A stretch of 64,000 bases of DNA from Bacillus weihaiensis (GCF_001889165.1 NZ_CP016020.1:4244501-4308500); one strand, 5' to 3'. Shown: positions 9,211 through 19,345, counted from the first letter of the stretch. Program-made: numbers and translations. Notes: generated by a model not told the origin, from the letters alone.

Positions 9211-9364
9211 AAACGTCGAACCGTTATAGAGAAAGTAAACGCTTATTTTAAGAAAGTTTCAGCTTAATCCCGTGCGTTATCAAACTGGAAAACGTGCCAA
9301 AGCTCCTTTTGACCTAGTAACCTTAGTTTATCATGCTCCAAAATTAGCTACTGGTCGTCAATGA
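9211..9364 (+). pseudogene. Decayed transposase C-terminal fragment
   Basis: Two short reading frames joined by a frameshift near 9254 give KRRTVIEKVNAYFKK followed by FQLNPVRYQTGKRAK and then FDLVTLVYHAPKL to a stop at 9362. The pattern of a basic region, then NxVRYxTGKRAK, then a hydrophobic DLVTLVY stretch, is reminiscent of transposase C-termini. The family is uncertain and no start or catalytic residues remain. It lies in the 700-bp gene-poor spacer between the MarR gene and the GGDEF gene. Confidence 0.4.
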
Positions 9365-9465
9365 CATGCTAAATCAGCAACAAGTTGATTAGGATTTAAC
9401 ATTCTGAGCTCTTTTCTAAGAGATGGTTGCGTTTAAATAGGATCTTTGAACGAAAACTGCTTAAG

Positions 9466-9589
9466 GTTGAATGGAGCGGAAGTGCGAGACTCCTGGGCGA
9501 GGAGTGGGATAGGTGAGACCCCACGTTTACGCTGAGAAAGGCTCACCGCCCGCCCCGCGAAAAAGCGAGCAACTGGAGCAGAATTCAAC
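9466..9589. repeat. GC-rich dispersed palindromic repeat (Bacillus-type)
   Basis: About 124 bp starting GTTGAATGGAGCGGAAG and ending GGAGCAGAATTCAAC, with 7-bp terminal inverted repeats (GTTGAAT/ATTCAAC). It is much richer in GC than its surroundings, with segments such as GGTGAGACCCCAC and GGCTCACCGCCCGCCCC. I recognise this as a degenerate member of a repeat class scattered through intergenic regions of Bacillaceae genomes (GGAGCGGAAG...GAGACTCCTG...GGTGAGACCCC...GGCTCACCG...CTGGAGC). Its function is unknown; such elements fold into long RNA hairpins. Confidence 0.6.
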
Positions 9590-9814
9590 CAGGCCGGGCA
9601 CTTGATAAATAGCCACGTTTACGAACTTAGCAAAAATGTAAAAGGAATCTAACATTCTGTATGTCTGTGTTTCTTAAAATAAGCAATGATGAAATTGATT
9701 TAATCAGGAAATTAATTCACTTATCTAAAAAATTAGTTTTCTTATTTGTTCTTCCCCTCCTTTTTCCACAATCTATGATAGGATAAAGTTACTAGGATAA
9801 ATGGAGGTTCAAAA

Positions 9815-11338
9815 ATGAATTGGATGGATCCATATACGTTTATGTTATTTAGTCTAGGGTTAAGTGTTATCTTTCTATCATTTGCCCTTTTGCGTTCTCC
9901 GAGAAAGCTATCACGTACATTACTTGCCTGTGCTTCTGGTCTTTCAGGTATGCTCATTATCTTGACTGTAATTGAATTACTTATAGATGATCCAAACACT
10001 ATGATTGTTCTTCGTAATTTTCAGCAAATATCACTAGTATTTATACCGATTATATTATTGGGGTATGCAAAAGAGCTGTATCAAGAATCAGCCAAGAAGA
10101 CGATGCGTTTAGTAGGTCTTTTATTTATTCCATCCATCATTGATCTCACACTTGTTTTTACTGATTCCTACCATGGGTTAATGAGGAAAGAAATTACCAT
10201 TGAATCCATTTGGACCTATACAGAAGTATCTACAAAGTCAACGCTGCTTAATTCCTCTTTAGGTGCCTATCCATTTGTGCTTTGCTTGGTGACTATTTTC
10301 CTATTAATCCGAAATATGTTTGATGTTCCAAAGCAATACCGTATGACGCATTGGCTCACAGCCCTGGTTATTGCCTTACCAATTGTCGTACTTATTACCA
10401 CATCGATGCTTTCTATAGAAATTCCAGGTATTTTCGCTTTGTCCTATTCTTCAATGGCTCTTTTTCTTATCCTTGTGAATAAAAGAATGGACTTTAATAC
10501 GATCTGGCCATTATCTCGACAGGAAGTATTAGAGAATTTGTCAGAAGGGATTTTGTTGATTGATCAGAAAGGAAAGATTGTTGAGGTGAATAAAGCCTGT
10601 TGTCAAATGATGAAGCGTTTATTTGATTTGGAGCACGAACAAGTATATACGAACATTCTTTACCAATCTGCTTATACATATTTTCAAGATGTAAAGCCAT
10701 TAACAAAGGCACTTAGTCGTCAAGAGCCGACTACTTTTCAGTATGAGCGAAATGGGCAATATTTTGACGTGAGTATGACAATCCTTAGGGAAAAAACAAA
10801 TGATCTTCGATTAGTCGTTTGGAAAGATATAACGGATAAAAAGGAAATTGAACAGCAACTAATTGAACAGGCAAGACTTGATTCCTTAACGAAATTAACA
10901 AATCGAGAAGCATTTTTAGAGCTATACAATCAAAAAACAGGTCAAGACGAAAGTTGTTTTTTGCTTATGGATATTGATCATTTTAAGCTATTTAATGATC
11001 GTTTTGGTCATTTAGTTGGAGATAAAGTACTGAAATATGTTGCGGGATTAATGAAAATCCACTTTAGAGGGGACATTTTAACACGTCTAGGTGGAGAAGA
11101 ATTTGGTGTTTATAGGATGTCGAGTGTAGAGGGAGCAATTACGCAAGCTAAGGCGTTTCAGCTTGCGTTAAAAGAGGAAAGTCATTTAATTGATTCAGCT
11201 ATTACTGATTTTGTAACAGTGAGTATTGGGATTTGTCCAGTAGAACCCGGTGCACCTTTTGAAAAAGTATATGAAATGGCGGATGATGCCATGTATCAAG
11301 TGAAAGAAGACGGCCGAGATAGTATCAAAGTTTGTTAA
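9815..11338 (+). CDS. Diguanylate cyclase: 7TM sensor, PAS, GGDEF
   Basis: A 507-residue predicted c-di-GMP synthase. Seven hydrophobic helices (about 8-220) resemble the N-terminal 7TM module of some histidine kinases. A PAS domain (about 232-340, opening LENLSEGILLIDQKGKIVEVN) follows. A GGDEF domain (about 350-505) begins DSLTKLTNREAF and has GGEEF at 426-430, so it should be active. The RxxD inhibitory site expected upstream is absent (an F stands at the Arg position). The gene converges on a siderophore operon across a shared terminator. A paralogue of the same architecture lies beside the second siderophore operon at 30918. Confidence 0.88.
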   Translation: MNWMDPYTFMLFSLGLSVIFLSFALLRSPRKLSRTLLACASGLSGMLIILTVIELLIDDPNTMIVLRNFQQISLVFIPIILLGYAKELYQESAKKTMRLVGLLFIPSIIDLTLVFTDSYHGLMRKEITIESIWTYTEVSTKSTLLNSSLGAYPFVLCLVTIFLLIRNMFDVPKQYRMTHWLTALVIALPIVVLITTSMLSIEIPGIFALSYSSMALFLILVNKRMDFNTIWPLSRQEVLENLSEGILLIDQKGKIVEVNKACCQMMKRLFDLEHEQVYTNILYQSAYTYFQDVKPLTKALSRQEPTTFQYERNGQYFDVSMTILREKTNDLRLVVWKDITDKKEIEQQLIEQARLDSLTKLTNREAFLELYNQKTGQDESCFLLMDIDHFKLFNDRFGHLVGDKVLKYVAGLMKIHFRGDILTRLGGEEFGVYRMSSVEGAITQAKAFQLALKEESHLIDSAITDFVTVSIGICPVEPGAPFEKVYEMADDAMYQVKEDGRDSIKVC

Positions 11339-11366
11339 CATGTAGGTAGTGTTTCATATACATAAA

Positions 11367-11416
11367 TAGGTCGTGAAAAATGACTCTTACTGAGAGCTTT
11401 TTCACGACCTTATTTT
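11367..11416. terminator. Bidirectional terminator
   Basis: A 13-bp stem AGGTCGTGAAAAA/TTTTTCACGACCT with an internal weaker stem and T-rich flank. It lies between the converging GGDEF gene and the siderophore ATPase gene. Confidence 0.8.
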
Positions 11417-12218
11417 AATTTTTAACATGATGTCGACCAATCGGAACCACAAATGGAGAACCGGAGATAGGATCATTAATGACGGTACAGTTCAGTCCGA
11501 AAATATCGTGAATTAATGTACTTGAGATCACATCCGATGGTTCACCCTCTGCTGCGAGCTTTCCTTGATCAAGAGCGAAAATATAATCTGCGTAGCGTGC
11601 TGACAAGTTAATATCATGAAGAACCATTACAATGGTTGTACCATATTTACGATTAAGATCTGTTAATAAATCGAGTATTTCGACCTGATAGGTGATATCT
11701 AAATAGGTTGTTGGTTCATCTAGAAATAAAATATCGGTTTGCTGTGCTAATGCCATCGCTATCCAAACACGTTGTCTTTGTCCGCCTGAAAGCTCATCAA
11801 TATTTCGATCAGCAAATTCTGTAATTTTCATCATGTCCATTGCTTCAGCAACAGCTTCATAATCAGCCTTTGTCCAGCCTTTAAAAAGTGATTGGTGAGG
11901 GTATCTACCTCGGCCAACTAAGTCAGCGACTGTAATTCCCTCCGGTACAATAGGTGATTGTGGTAATAAGCCTAATACACGAGCAAGCTGTTTTGGTGGA
12001 ATTTTATTTAACGGTTTTCCATCTAATATTACGTTTCCGGAAATAGGTTTAATGAGCCTCGCCATCGTTTTCAGCAACGTTGATTTCCCACAACCGTTTG
12101 ATCCGATAATAATGCTTATTTTATTACTTGGTATAGAAATACTCACATCATGTAATATCGTTTTATGATCGTAACCAGCAGTGAGTCCTTCTGTTTGAAA
12201 GCTATGTGTAGGTTTCAT
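11415..12218 (-). CDS. Siderophore ABC transporter, ATP-binding protein (FecE/FhuC type)
   Basis: Cytoplasmic ATPase powering ferric-siderophore import, 267 residues, the normal family length. Walker A is GSNGCGKST (39-47), the signature is LSGGQRQR (about 143), Walker B is ILFLDEP and the H-loop is MVLHDINLSARYAD. LGLLPQSP carries the Q-loop. It is the last gene of a four-gene operon read leftward (binding protein, two permeases, ATPase) and shares one base with the permease upstream. It closely resembles the second ATPase at 29740 in this window, so the two systems are paralogous. The exact siderophore is not predictable. Confidence 0.92.
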   Translation of the reverse strand: MKPTHSFQTEGLTAGYDHKTILHDVSISIPSNKISIIIGSNGCGKSTLLKTMARLIKPISGNVILDGKPLNKIPPKQLARVLGLLPQSPIVPEGITVADLVGRGRYPHQSLFKGWTKADYEAVAEAMDMMKITEFADRNIDELSGGQRQRVWIAMALAQQTDILFLDEPTTYLDITYQVEILDLLTDLNRKYGTTIVMVLHDINLSARYADYIFALDQGKLAAEGEPSDVISSTLIHDIFGLNCTVINDPISGSPFVVPIGRHHVKN

Positions 12219-13249
12219 TATAAATCTCCCTTTCGATTCATTCGAATGAGCAAATAGAGTAAGTAAGGAGCTCCGAGTATTCCTGTTATGACGCCGACAG
12301 GATAACGAGCAACGAATGCAAATTGCCCAATGAGATCAGATGCTAACACTAAAATGATTCCCACAAGTCCTGCTGGCACAATGCCTGAAAATCCTACACC
12401 TACTAATCTCTTAGCGATAGGCCCTGAAAGGAAGGCAATAAAAGCAATTGGTCCTGTAGTAGCAGTTGCTAAGGCAATGATGAGCACAGAGCTAATGATC
12501 AGGGCTAATCTTGTTTTATCTGTAGGAATACCAAGAGATGTTGCAGCTTGTTCGCCAAGCTCGAGCATATCTAATCGTTTGCCAAGTGCCATAATGAAAG
12601 GAGCTAAAATAAGAACGGTCAAGATTAAGGGATAGATATGTTCCATTTTCGACCCATTGAGACTCCCGCTAAGCCACCTCATAGCAGTAGGAATATCTTG
12701 TGATTGACCGATAAGTAATAAATAAGAAATGATAGCGCTTAGCATTGCTTGTATTCCAATACCGATTAAGATCAACCTGCCAATTGAAAAGGAGGATCCC
12801 TTAGACAGCATGAAGATGATAAATACTGCAGCAAGACCTCCAACTACAGAAGCAATGGAAACGACAGTATTACTTGCATGAAGAACAATGATACAAAATA
12901 CAGCAGCTGCACTTGAACCCGCTGTTATTCCTATAACATTTGGATTGGCTAAAGGGTTTCGTAGCATGGTTTGAAAAACATAGCCCGATACACCGAAAGC
13001 AAATCCGGAAAAAACACCTGCTAGCATTCTAGGAAAACGAATCGTTCCTACTGCAAATGAAGCCCCTTTTACATTCTCACCTAAAAGAACACGGATGACA
13101 TCTTGAGCAGGGTAGATTGTGTTACCAAGCATAAGCATCGTGCACGCAAGCACGAAGGCTATGATTGCAAGTAGAGTAGTAACAAGGATAAAACGGCGTT
13201 TTCTTTTTTTTCTACCGACCATGATAAGGTTCAAAGATTCATTCATCAT
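12218..13249 (-). CDS. Siderophore ABC transporter permease (FecCD family) 2
   Basis: A 343-residue FecCD-type permease with about ten membrane helices. Typical family segments are visible: FRFPRML-like RFPRMLAGVFSGFAFGVSGYVFQTMLRNPLANPNVIGITAGSS region near 70-112, GPIAFIAFLSGPIAKRLVG (coupling helix region for the ATPase) and a C-terminal GVITGILGAPYLLYLL. The N-terminus is unusually basic (GRKKRKRR) before the first helix. The start overlaps the preceding permease by 4 bp, indicating translational coupling. It pairs with the permease at 13246 to form the heterodimeric channel. Confidence 0.9.
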   Translation of the reverse strand: MMNESLNLIMVGRKKRKRRFILVTTLLAIIAFVLACTMLMLGNTIYPAQDVIRVLLGENVKGASFAVGTIRFPRMLAGVFSGFAFGVSGYVFQTMLRNPLANPNVIGITAGSSAAAVFCIIVLHASNTVVSIASVVGGLAAVFIIFMLSKGSSFSIGRLILIGIGIQAMLSAIISYLLLIGQSQDIPTAMRWLSGSLNGSKMEHIYPLILTVLILAPFIMALGKRLDMLELGEQAATSLGIPTDKTRLALIISSVLIIALATATTGPIAFIAFLSGPIAKRLVGVGFSGIVPAGLVGIILVLASDLIGQFAFVARYPVGVITGILGAPYLLYLLIRMNRKGDL

Positions 13250-14280
13250 AATGTACGCATTTTCGCTTTCATCGTTATTAGAATTAAGATAGGGGCTCCG
13301 ATAAATGCCGTAACGACACCAACCTCGAGCTCACCTGGACTACCTAGTAGTCTACCGCAAATATCTGAAATTGTTAAGATAACGGCACCGGAAAGTGCTG
13401 ACATTGGAACCACATATCGTATATCTGGACCAATTACTAAACGAATTAAGTGAGGTGCTAATAAGCCAATAAACCCAATAGGACCTGCTAGTGCGGTTGT
13501 TGCTCCGCATAGTAGTACACCGCCAAATGCAGCGATGAGTCGAAGTGTACCCGTTCGTACTCCTAAGCCAGTAGCTACTTCATCACCTAGTGCTAAAGCA
13601 TTTAATGCAGGAGCGGTAAATAATGCGATGACTATACCGATTAGGAGAAAAGGGAGAAATGTTGAAATAGAATTCCAGTTACCTGAGCCAACACTACCTA
13701 CCTGCCAAAATCTAAATTGGTCCATCACATTTGAGCGTGGAATCATTACTGCAATCACTAAGGATGTCAGGGCCGCACTTGTAGCAGCTCCCGCTAAAAC
13801 GAGTTTAAGGGGCGTGGCACCGCCACTCCCCATAGAACCAATTCCGAAAACAAAGATGGCAGTTATAATGGCTCCCGCTAATGCGAACCAAATGAATTGA
13901 CTAGCTGAACTAATATTGAAAAAGGAAATCCCACAAACAACAAAAAGTGCTGCACCTGTGTTGACTCCTAAAATACTAGGATCTGCAATAGGGTTACGTG
14001 TAACTGACTGCATAAGGGCCCCAGAAACTCCTAATGCAGCACCACACATAATACTAAAGACAGTTCTAGCAATTCTTTGACGAACAACTAATGCCCCATG
14101 ACTCTGTACATCAGGATGGAAAAGACCATCCATGAGTTCCTTCCATCCTACAGTACGAGAACCAAAGGCAAGAGAAGCTAAAACACTTAAACCGAGTAAA
14201 AGAACAAACAAGATGAAAACCATGATGAAATTTTTCGGAATAAGTAACTGCTTACTATCTGTTACGGATGTAGTATCCAT
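13246..14280 (-). CDS. Siderophore ABC transporter permease (FecCD family) 1
   Basis: A 344-residue integral membrane subunit of about ten helices. Conserved FecCD stretches include ALGVSGALMQSVTRNPIADP, the LGVNTGAAL segment, GPIGFIGLLAPHLIRLVIG (coupling helix) and the final AFIGAPILILI. It is read immediately after the binding-protein gene (one-base overlap) and overlaps the next permease by 4 bp. With that partner it forms the transmembrane path through which the ferric siderophore passes from the lipoprotein at 14280. Confidence 0.9.
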   Translation of the reverse strand: MDTTSVTDSKQLLIPKNFIMVFILFVLLLGLSVLASLAFGSRTVGWKELMDGLFHPDVQSHGALVVRQRIARTVFSIMCGAALGVSGALMQSVTRNPIADPSILGVNTGAALFVVCGISFFNISSASQFIWFALAGAIITAIFVFGIGSMGSGGATPLKLVLAGAATSAALTSLVIAVMIPRSNVMDQFRFWQVGSVGSGNWNSISTFLPFLLIGIVIALFTAPALNALALGDEVATGLGVRTGTLRLIAAFGGVLLCGATTALAGPIGFIGLLAPHLIRLVIGPDIRYVVPMSALSGAVILTISDICGRLLGSPGELEVGVVTAFIGAPILILITMKAKMRTL

Positions 14281-15338
14281 TAATCTAATTTGCTAACAGC
14301 TTCTGAGAGTAGAGTTAAGTATTCTTCCAGTGAATATTTAATTGCAAGCGGATTTGGAGTACCGGCTGCTGCAAGTGGAGTATTATCGCCAATAATCACG
14401 ACAGAACCTCTTTCAACCGCAGGGATTTTTCCTAAGATTGGATCAGCTTGTAAAGCCGCTAATGTATTTTCATCACCATATGATACAAAAATATCAGCTT
14501 CATTAAGAATATCTGCGTTTTCTGCGCTAACTTCTAAGTAGAAGCTAGAATCATCCGTAACTTGACTTGTAATACTTTCTGGATATTCCATTCCAAGCTC
14601 AGTTAGGAAATCACCACGAGAATCTGTTGGTGTATACACATAGAATTTAGATAAGTCTGCTGCTGAAATACTGACAAATGCAGCTTTCTTTCCTTTAATT
14701 TCAGGGTGTTCACTTACTTTTTCTTCGATGAACTTGTCAGTATCTGCAATTAACTGTTCGCCTTCTTCAGCCAAGCCCATACCCATTGAATTGTACTTGA
14801 TTTGGTCACGCCATGAAGTTAACCAAGGAGTTTCTTTGTAAGCCACAACAGGTGCAATTTCACTTAACGTATCATATTCTTCTTGAGTAATACCTGAGTA
14901 AGCGGCAAGAATTACATCTGGTTGAGCATCTGAAATAGCTTCAAAATCTAACCCATCTGTATCTTGGAAAAGGGTAGGTTCTTCTGCACCAAGCTCTTTT
15001 AATTTTTCCGCAGTCCAAGGAAGCATACCGCTTTCATCTTGAACCCCATAGTTTGCTGCTGAGAAACCAACTGGTACAACACCAAGAGCAAGTGCAACGT
15101 CATGATTTGACCAGGCAATTGTAGCGACGCGTTCAGGCTTCTCTTCAATTATTGTTTCACCAAAAGCGTGTTGGATTGTAATTGGATATTGTGAAGTTGC
15201 TTCTTCTGTTGTTTCCGTGTTAGAAGAAGTATCTGAAGACGTTGATTCTGATTGGTTCGTTCCGCAACCAGCTAATGCAAGCATTAGAATGGCGATTAAA
15301 AATGTTGTAATAAAGGCAAATCTTCTTTTTGTATTCAT
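14280..15338 (-). CDS. Iron-siderophore substrate-binding lipoprotein
   Basis: Surface receptor of the leftward siderophore operon, 352 residues. A lipoprotein signal peptide ends at the lipobox LALAGC, so Cys25 would be lipidated. A Ser/Thr/Glu-rich linker follows to about residue 50, then a periplasmic-binding-protein fold of the Fe3+-siderophore class with PERVATIAWSNHDVALALGVVPVG and the long-helix region near the middle. It differs clearly from the YfiY-like receptor at 26497, so the two systems probably take up different siderophores. It is the first gene of the operon, and a perfect Fur box lies 30 bp upstream. Confidence 0.9.
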   Translation of the reverse strand: MNTKRRFAFITTFLIAILMLALAGCGTNQSESTSSDTSSNTETTEEATSQYPITIQHAFGETIIEEKPERVATIAWSNHDVALALGVVPVGFSAANYGVQDESGMLPWTAEKLKELGAEEPTLFQDTDGLDFEAISDAQPDVILAAYSGITQEEYDTLSEIAPVVAYKETPWLTSWRDQIKYNSMGMGLAEEGEQLIADTDKFIEEKVSEHPEIKGKKAAFVSISAADLSKFYVYTPTDSRGDFLTELGMEYPESITSQVTDDSSFYLEVSAENADILNEADIFVSYGDENTLAALQADPILGKIPAVERGSVVIIGDNTPLAAAGTPNPLAIKYSLEEYLTLLSEAVSKLD

Positions 15339-15367
15339 AATAGACCCTTCCTTATCCTCGTTCTAGT

Positions 15368-15382
15368 TGATAATAATTATCA
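15368..15382. promoter_or_regulatory. Fur box (perfect 7-1-7)
   Basis: TGATAATAATTATCA matches the Bacillus Fur consensus TGATAATNATTATCA at every position, 30 bp before the binding-protein start at 15338. It predicts repression of the whole siderophore operon when iron is plentiful. Confidence 0.9.
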
Positions 15383-15618
15383 CTATCATTAATGTATCGG
15401 TTCTTTAGAGGATTGTCAACATTACTTTTGGGTTTTTCATTATTTTGTAGTTCAAAAGTTTAAGTATTGGAAAAATTTCATTAAATCATAAGCTGTTGGA
15501 TTAGTAGATATAAGAAGGTCACAAGCATAGTGAGGATTTTCTCTACTTCTGTTTTCTGATAAATAAGGGGATCAAACAAAGAATAGAGAACGAGGTGAGC
15601 CTTAAAAAGGACAATAAA

Positions 15619-15656
15619 GGGGTCCTGCCGACAAAACGCGGATATTATACGGTAAG
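15619..15656 (+). repeat. Tn3-family left terminal inverted repeat (38 bp)
   Basis: Complete 38-bp end with the GGGG tip and inner TAAG that typify the family, lying beyond the 3' end of tnpA as expected. Positions 15627-15656 pair with 25655-25684 at 28 of 30 bases. Confidence 0.85.
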
Positions 15657-15670
15657 ACACTTTGGAAGAT

Positions 15671-15717
15671 AAACCTTGATTTTTCTTCGCTAAGGAGAAA
15701 AATCAAGGTTTTATTTA
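15671..15717. terminator. Hairpin near the left transposon end
   Basis: A 14-bp stem AACCTTGATTTTTC/GAAAAATCAAGGTT with a 9-nt loop, just inside the left inverted repeat. It may insulate the element from outside transcription or end tnpA transcripts. Confidence 0.6.
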
Positions 15718-15756
15718 TATTCTAAGTGGGCGCAGGGAATGAACAGAGTTTGAAAT

Positions 15757-18677
15757 CTAAGGTTTAAATGAATATTCACCTAAGAAGTTAATGTGTTCCC
15801 ATCCCAAAGGAGATATATGAGGAAGTAATTTCTCTTTATATTTTCCTGTTGTTTTCAAATGTTCAATTGCTTCTGATAGATACACGGTATTCCAGATACT
15901 AATAGCCTAATAATAAGATTTAAGGCGCTGGCACGCTGTAATTGATCTTGTAATGCTCTTTCTCTAAGTTCCCCATGTTTCCCAAAGAAAATAGCTCGTG
16001 CCAAAGCATTCATGGCTTCGCCCTTATTTAATCCACGTTGGATTCGCCGACGTAATGTTTCGTTAGAAATATAATCTAAGATAAACAAGGTTTTATCTAT
16101 ACGTCCCATCTCCCTTAAAGTTGTCGCAAGGCTATTTTGACGAGAATAAGAACCTAGTTTTCCCATGATGAGAGAAGCAGAGACTGTACCGTTACAAATG
16201 GAATGTGCCAACCTTAATACATCATCATAATTTCCTTGAATGATCTTGGTGTTAATTCTTCCACGCAACAATTTCTCCATTTCTGGATATTGGTCTGGCT
16301 TTTCAAATGAATAAAGTTTAGAATCTGCAAGGTCTCGTAGTCTTGGAGCAAACCGAAATCCTAACAAATTGGTTAATCCAAATAATTGATCCGTATAACC
16401 AGCCGTATCCGTATAATGTTCTTCAATATGCAAATCAGTCTCATGATGTAATAAACCATCTAAGACATGAACAGCATCTCTTGCGTTGGTGTTAATCACT
16501 TTCGTATAGAAGCTAGAAAATTGGTCACTGACAAAGCGATAGATGGTTGCACCTTTCCCCGTTCCTCGGCAGGACCCCGTTCCATAATGTGGATTTGCTT
16601 CAGAGTGTAAGGATGAAACTCCTACTTGAACACGCATACCATCTGAAGAAGAAGTTGTCCCGTTTCCCCAGTACTATGACAAACTTAACTTATGCTGAAA
16701 ATTAACCAGTACTGCTTGTGCATTATTCATGGCATCTTCATATAAACGCCACTGTGAGGCTGTGGACATTTGCCGGTAAGATACTCCTTGTGTCGTTTCT
16801 GCCATCTTAGTAAGACCAATATTTGTTCCCATAGCCATGATAGCCGCCATGATCGCTGGCTTTTCTTCTTCTTTTGGAGGATGTAGCGTGGAAGCATGAA
16901 GAAGTTGCTTTTCGAATCCGGTCCAACTAGCCACTTCCATAAGTATATCAGTCAACTTTACACGAGGTATTAACTGATATAGAGATAGACTATATTCTCG
17001 TGCTATTTCTGGAACATTTTTTCCAAACGATGGACATGCAACCGTCCATCCTCAAAATTAACCCCATCTAATTCTGTGATATTAGCTTTAATCCATTCAA
17101 GCCGATTATGTAATGCATCCATTTTCTCTTCTAAGTATTCATCAACAGAAGGAGGTGCGGTAAGTTCATTAAGATGCTTGTTTTGCTCCCATGTTTCTTT
17201 TGGCACTAAATAATTATCAAAATCTTGGTGCTGACGACTTCCTTTAATAGAAACGTTACCTGAGCGTACAAGGTTTCTTAACTCGGTTAGAACGGACATC
17301 TCATAATATTGGCGATTAACATTCCCATCATCATCATAAACATGCTTTTGCCAGCGATTCGAAACAAAGTCCAAAGGAGCCACTTCTGGAACCTTTCGTT
17401 TATTGTGCCTGTTCATCTCTTTAATTGTGTCAATAGCACGGAGCAATGGCTCTCCTGATTTTGTAGAAGTAAATTCCAAGGCTTCTAACAATGTTGGGGT
17501 ATATTTACGTAAATAGTTAAAGCGAAATTTTAGCAAGTCTAAGTAGTCGTAATCCATTGGGCGCGACAATTGCTTTGCCTCTTCGATAGAGTTCACTAAG
17601 TCCTCCCAAGGCATAATAGCCTCTAATGCTTCAAAGGGGTCTTTACCTTGTTCTCTTGCTTGAATCAGTGCTGTGCCTAAATCTGCAAAATGAATAACCT
17701 TTTCATTTACTGATTTGCCATTTAATTTCTGAATCTCTTCTTGAGCTTTGCGCCCCTTTGACAACAATAAAGTAATTTGGCGATCATGTATCTCAAAGGC
17801 ATAATCGGTAAGGTTTTGGCTAAGTTGTAGGAGATGTAAAATTAAAAGTGCAAATTTTTTATTTTCTTTAAACCTACGGAACGAACGGGCTCATATTTAG
17901 AACCTAGACGTTCTAACTGCAAGATCCTATTTGGATGAATTTCATTAATATCCACATTAAGTTGCAAAGTTCGTATGACCTGAAGACGTTGTATAACCTT
18001 TAAGAAAGCATCTGGAGAGGATTGTCCAGGGATTTCTCGCAACCAAGCAAGGGGTGTCTTTGAATAGGTGGAACTTACATCAAGTAAGTGATCTAACTTT
18101 GGTTTTTGAGATTCACATAATGTAGAGCTGATAGATTTAAAAATTCGTTCTTCTGCCCGTTGACGTGCCTCCCATACAATCCTTTCTATTGTTGTCATGG
18201 CTGGCAAAATTACTTTTTGTCTTCGCAATTCTTCAATTGTTAAGCGAATCAAATAATCAGTATTTCCGTTTTCTAGAGCGCGTTGAAGTGTATATTGTAC
18301 AATAATTCGATATGTCTCAAAGGATAAATTTTGGTAGCCATAATGTTGCCGAAGTTCCTCTAGGTGTTCATTGCGGATTGCTACTCGTTTGGCATATTGT
18401 TTATATTCTTGAGGGGAGATATCGATTTGTTTCGCAATATAATCGAGTATATAGCTGGGAATGTCTTTAAGCTGAAATAAAGTCCAACCCGGATATCGAA
18501 GGACAGCAAGTTGTAAGGCAATCCCTAAGCGATTATGGTCTCTTCGATGCTTATTAATAAATCAAGATCTTCTGAGGTGAATGTATAGCGCATTTCCATT
18601 TCATGCTCAGTCATATCATCAGGAATAGACATAAACATATTTCGCTGATCAAGGGTCAACAATTCTTTCCCTCTCAT
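15757..18677 (-). pseudogene. tnpA: Tn3-family transposase tnpA, multiply frameshifted
   Basis: About 2.9 kb, equivalent to roughly 970 codons, the normal Tn3 transposase length. It reads from an ATG at 18677 (one base after the tnpR stop) to a TAG at 15757. It is split into at least five reading frames (breaks near 18540, 17840, 17000, 16660 and 15860). Recognisable parts in order are the N-terminal DNA-binding region (DLDLINKHRRDHNRLG, then IDISPQEYKQYAKR), a middle section, the catalytic segment YWGNGTTSSSDGMRVQ with the first Asp of the DDE triad, YTDTAGYTDQLFGL with the second, and the terminal IWNTVYL...SPLGWEHINFLGEY in a different frame. The overall order shows an intact ancestor that decayed by small indels, not by deletion. 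Confidence 0.88.
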
Positions 18678-18678
18678 G

Positions 18679-19248
18679 TTACACATCCTCGCTGGATAGT
18701 TCTTTCTTTCCTAAGTAACGATATAACGTTGTTGCTCCTATTCCTGTGGCTTCTTTAATTTGAGATAAGGAGTAGTCTTTACTTTCATACATCTTCGTGG
18801 CAAGCATGATTTTTTTTGATTCAACCTTCGGTCTACCTCCATTTCTTCCCCTAGCTCTAGCTGCCACGAGCCCATCTTTTGTTCGTTCACTAATGATATC
18901 CCGTTCTAATTCAGCTATACTAGCCAACATTCTGAAAAAGAATCGCCCCATAGCTGTTGTTGTGTCAATTTTATCTTGAATAGACACAAAGTGGATTCCT
19001 TTAGCTTCAAACTGTTCCATGAGTTCGATTAAATGTTTGGTACTCCTACTGATACGATCTAATTTATAGACAACCACTGTGTCGCCCTTACGCAGAACTT
19101 TAAGAAGCTCGTCCAATTGAGGACGGTTTTTCCTCTTTCCAGATTCTTTTTCTTCAAAAATCTGATCTACTTCATAATGATTCAAAGCATCAAGTTGTAA
19201 TGATAAGGACTGATCTTGCGTACTTACCCGAGCATATCCAAATTTCAA
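18679..19248 (-). CDS. tnpR: Tn3-family resolvase (serine recombinase)
   Basis: A 189-residue small serine recombinase that resolves Tn3 cointegrates at res. The catalytic domain opens GYARVSTQDQSLSLQLDAL with the nucleophile Ser9. YKLDRISRSTKHLIELM and MGRFFFRMLASIAELERDII carry the conserved arginines and the E-helix. A C-terminal helix-turn-helix (GGRPKVESKK, then IGATTLYRYLG) binds DNA. It appears intact, unlike tnpA just downstream, with which it would share a transcript (its TAA is separated by one base from the tnpA ATG). Selection for resolution of dimers, or chance, could explain survival. The start is the ATG at 19248, just after a GGGGG stretch. Confidence 0.92.
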   Translation of the reverse strand: MKFGYARVSTQDQSLSLQLDALNHYEVDQIFEEKESGKRKNRPQLDELLKVLRKGDTVVVYKLDRISRSTKHLIELMEQFEAKGIHFVSIQDKIDTTTAMGRFFFRMLASIAELERDIISERTKDGLVAARARGRNGGRPKVESKKIMLATKMYESKDYSLSQIKEATGIGATTLYRYLGKKELSSEDV

Positions 19249-19280
19249 ATCATAGCCCCCCTTACTTTAATACATTTACT

Positions 19281-19345
19281 ATACCAAAAAGGGCGGTTAG
19301 ATAGATATATTGGTATTTTGATTTTTGATATATTTTTGGTTATGA
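19281..19345. other. Candidate res site region of the Tn3 element
   Basis: AT-rich sequence just upstream of tnpR containing the inverted heptamers ATACCAA (19281) and TTGGTAT (19310), followed by TTTTTGATATATTTTT. Resolution sites of Tn3 elements lie beside tnpR and consist of such imperfect inverted repeats. Sub-site boundaries cannot be fixed by eye. Confidence 0.4.

Noticed and set aside
9466-9589. tRNA or CRISPR-like structure in the GC-rich palindromic region
   Set aside because: No cloverleaf or spacer pattern. The sequence matches the Bacillus intergenic repeat type instead.
15757-18677. Annotating the tnpA pieces as separate hypothetical genes
   Set aside because: They join in order into one Tn3 transposase with conserved N-terminal, catalytic and C-terminal segments, so they are one frameshifted pseudogene.
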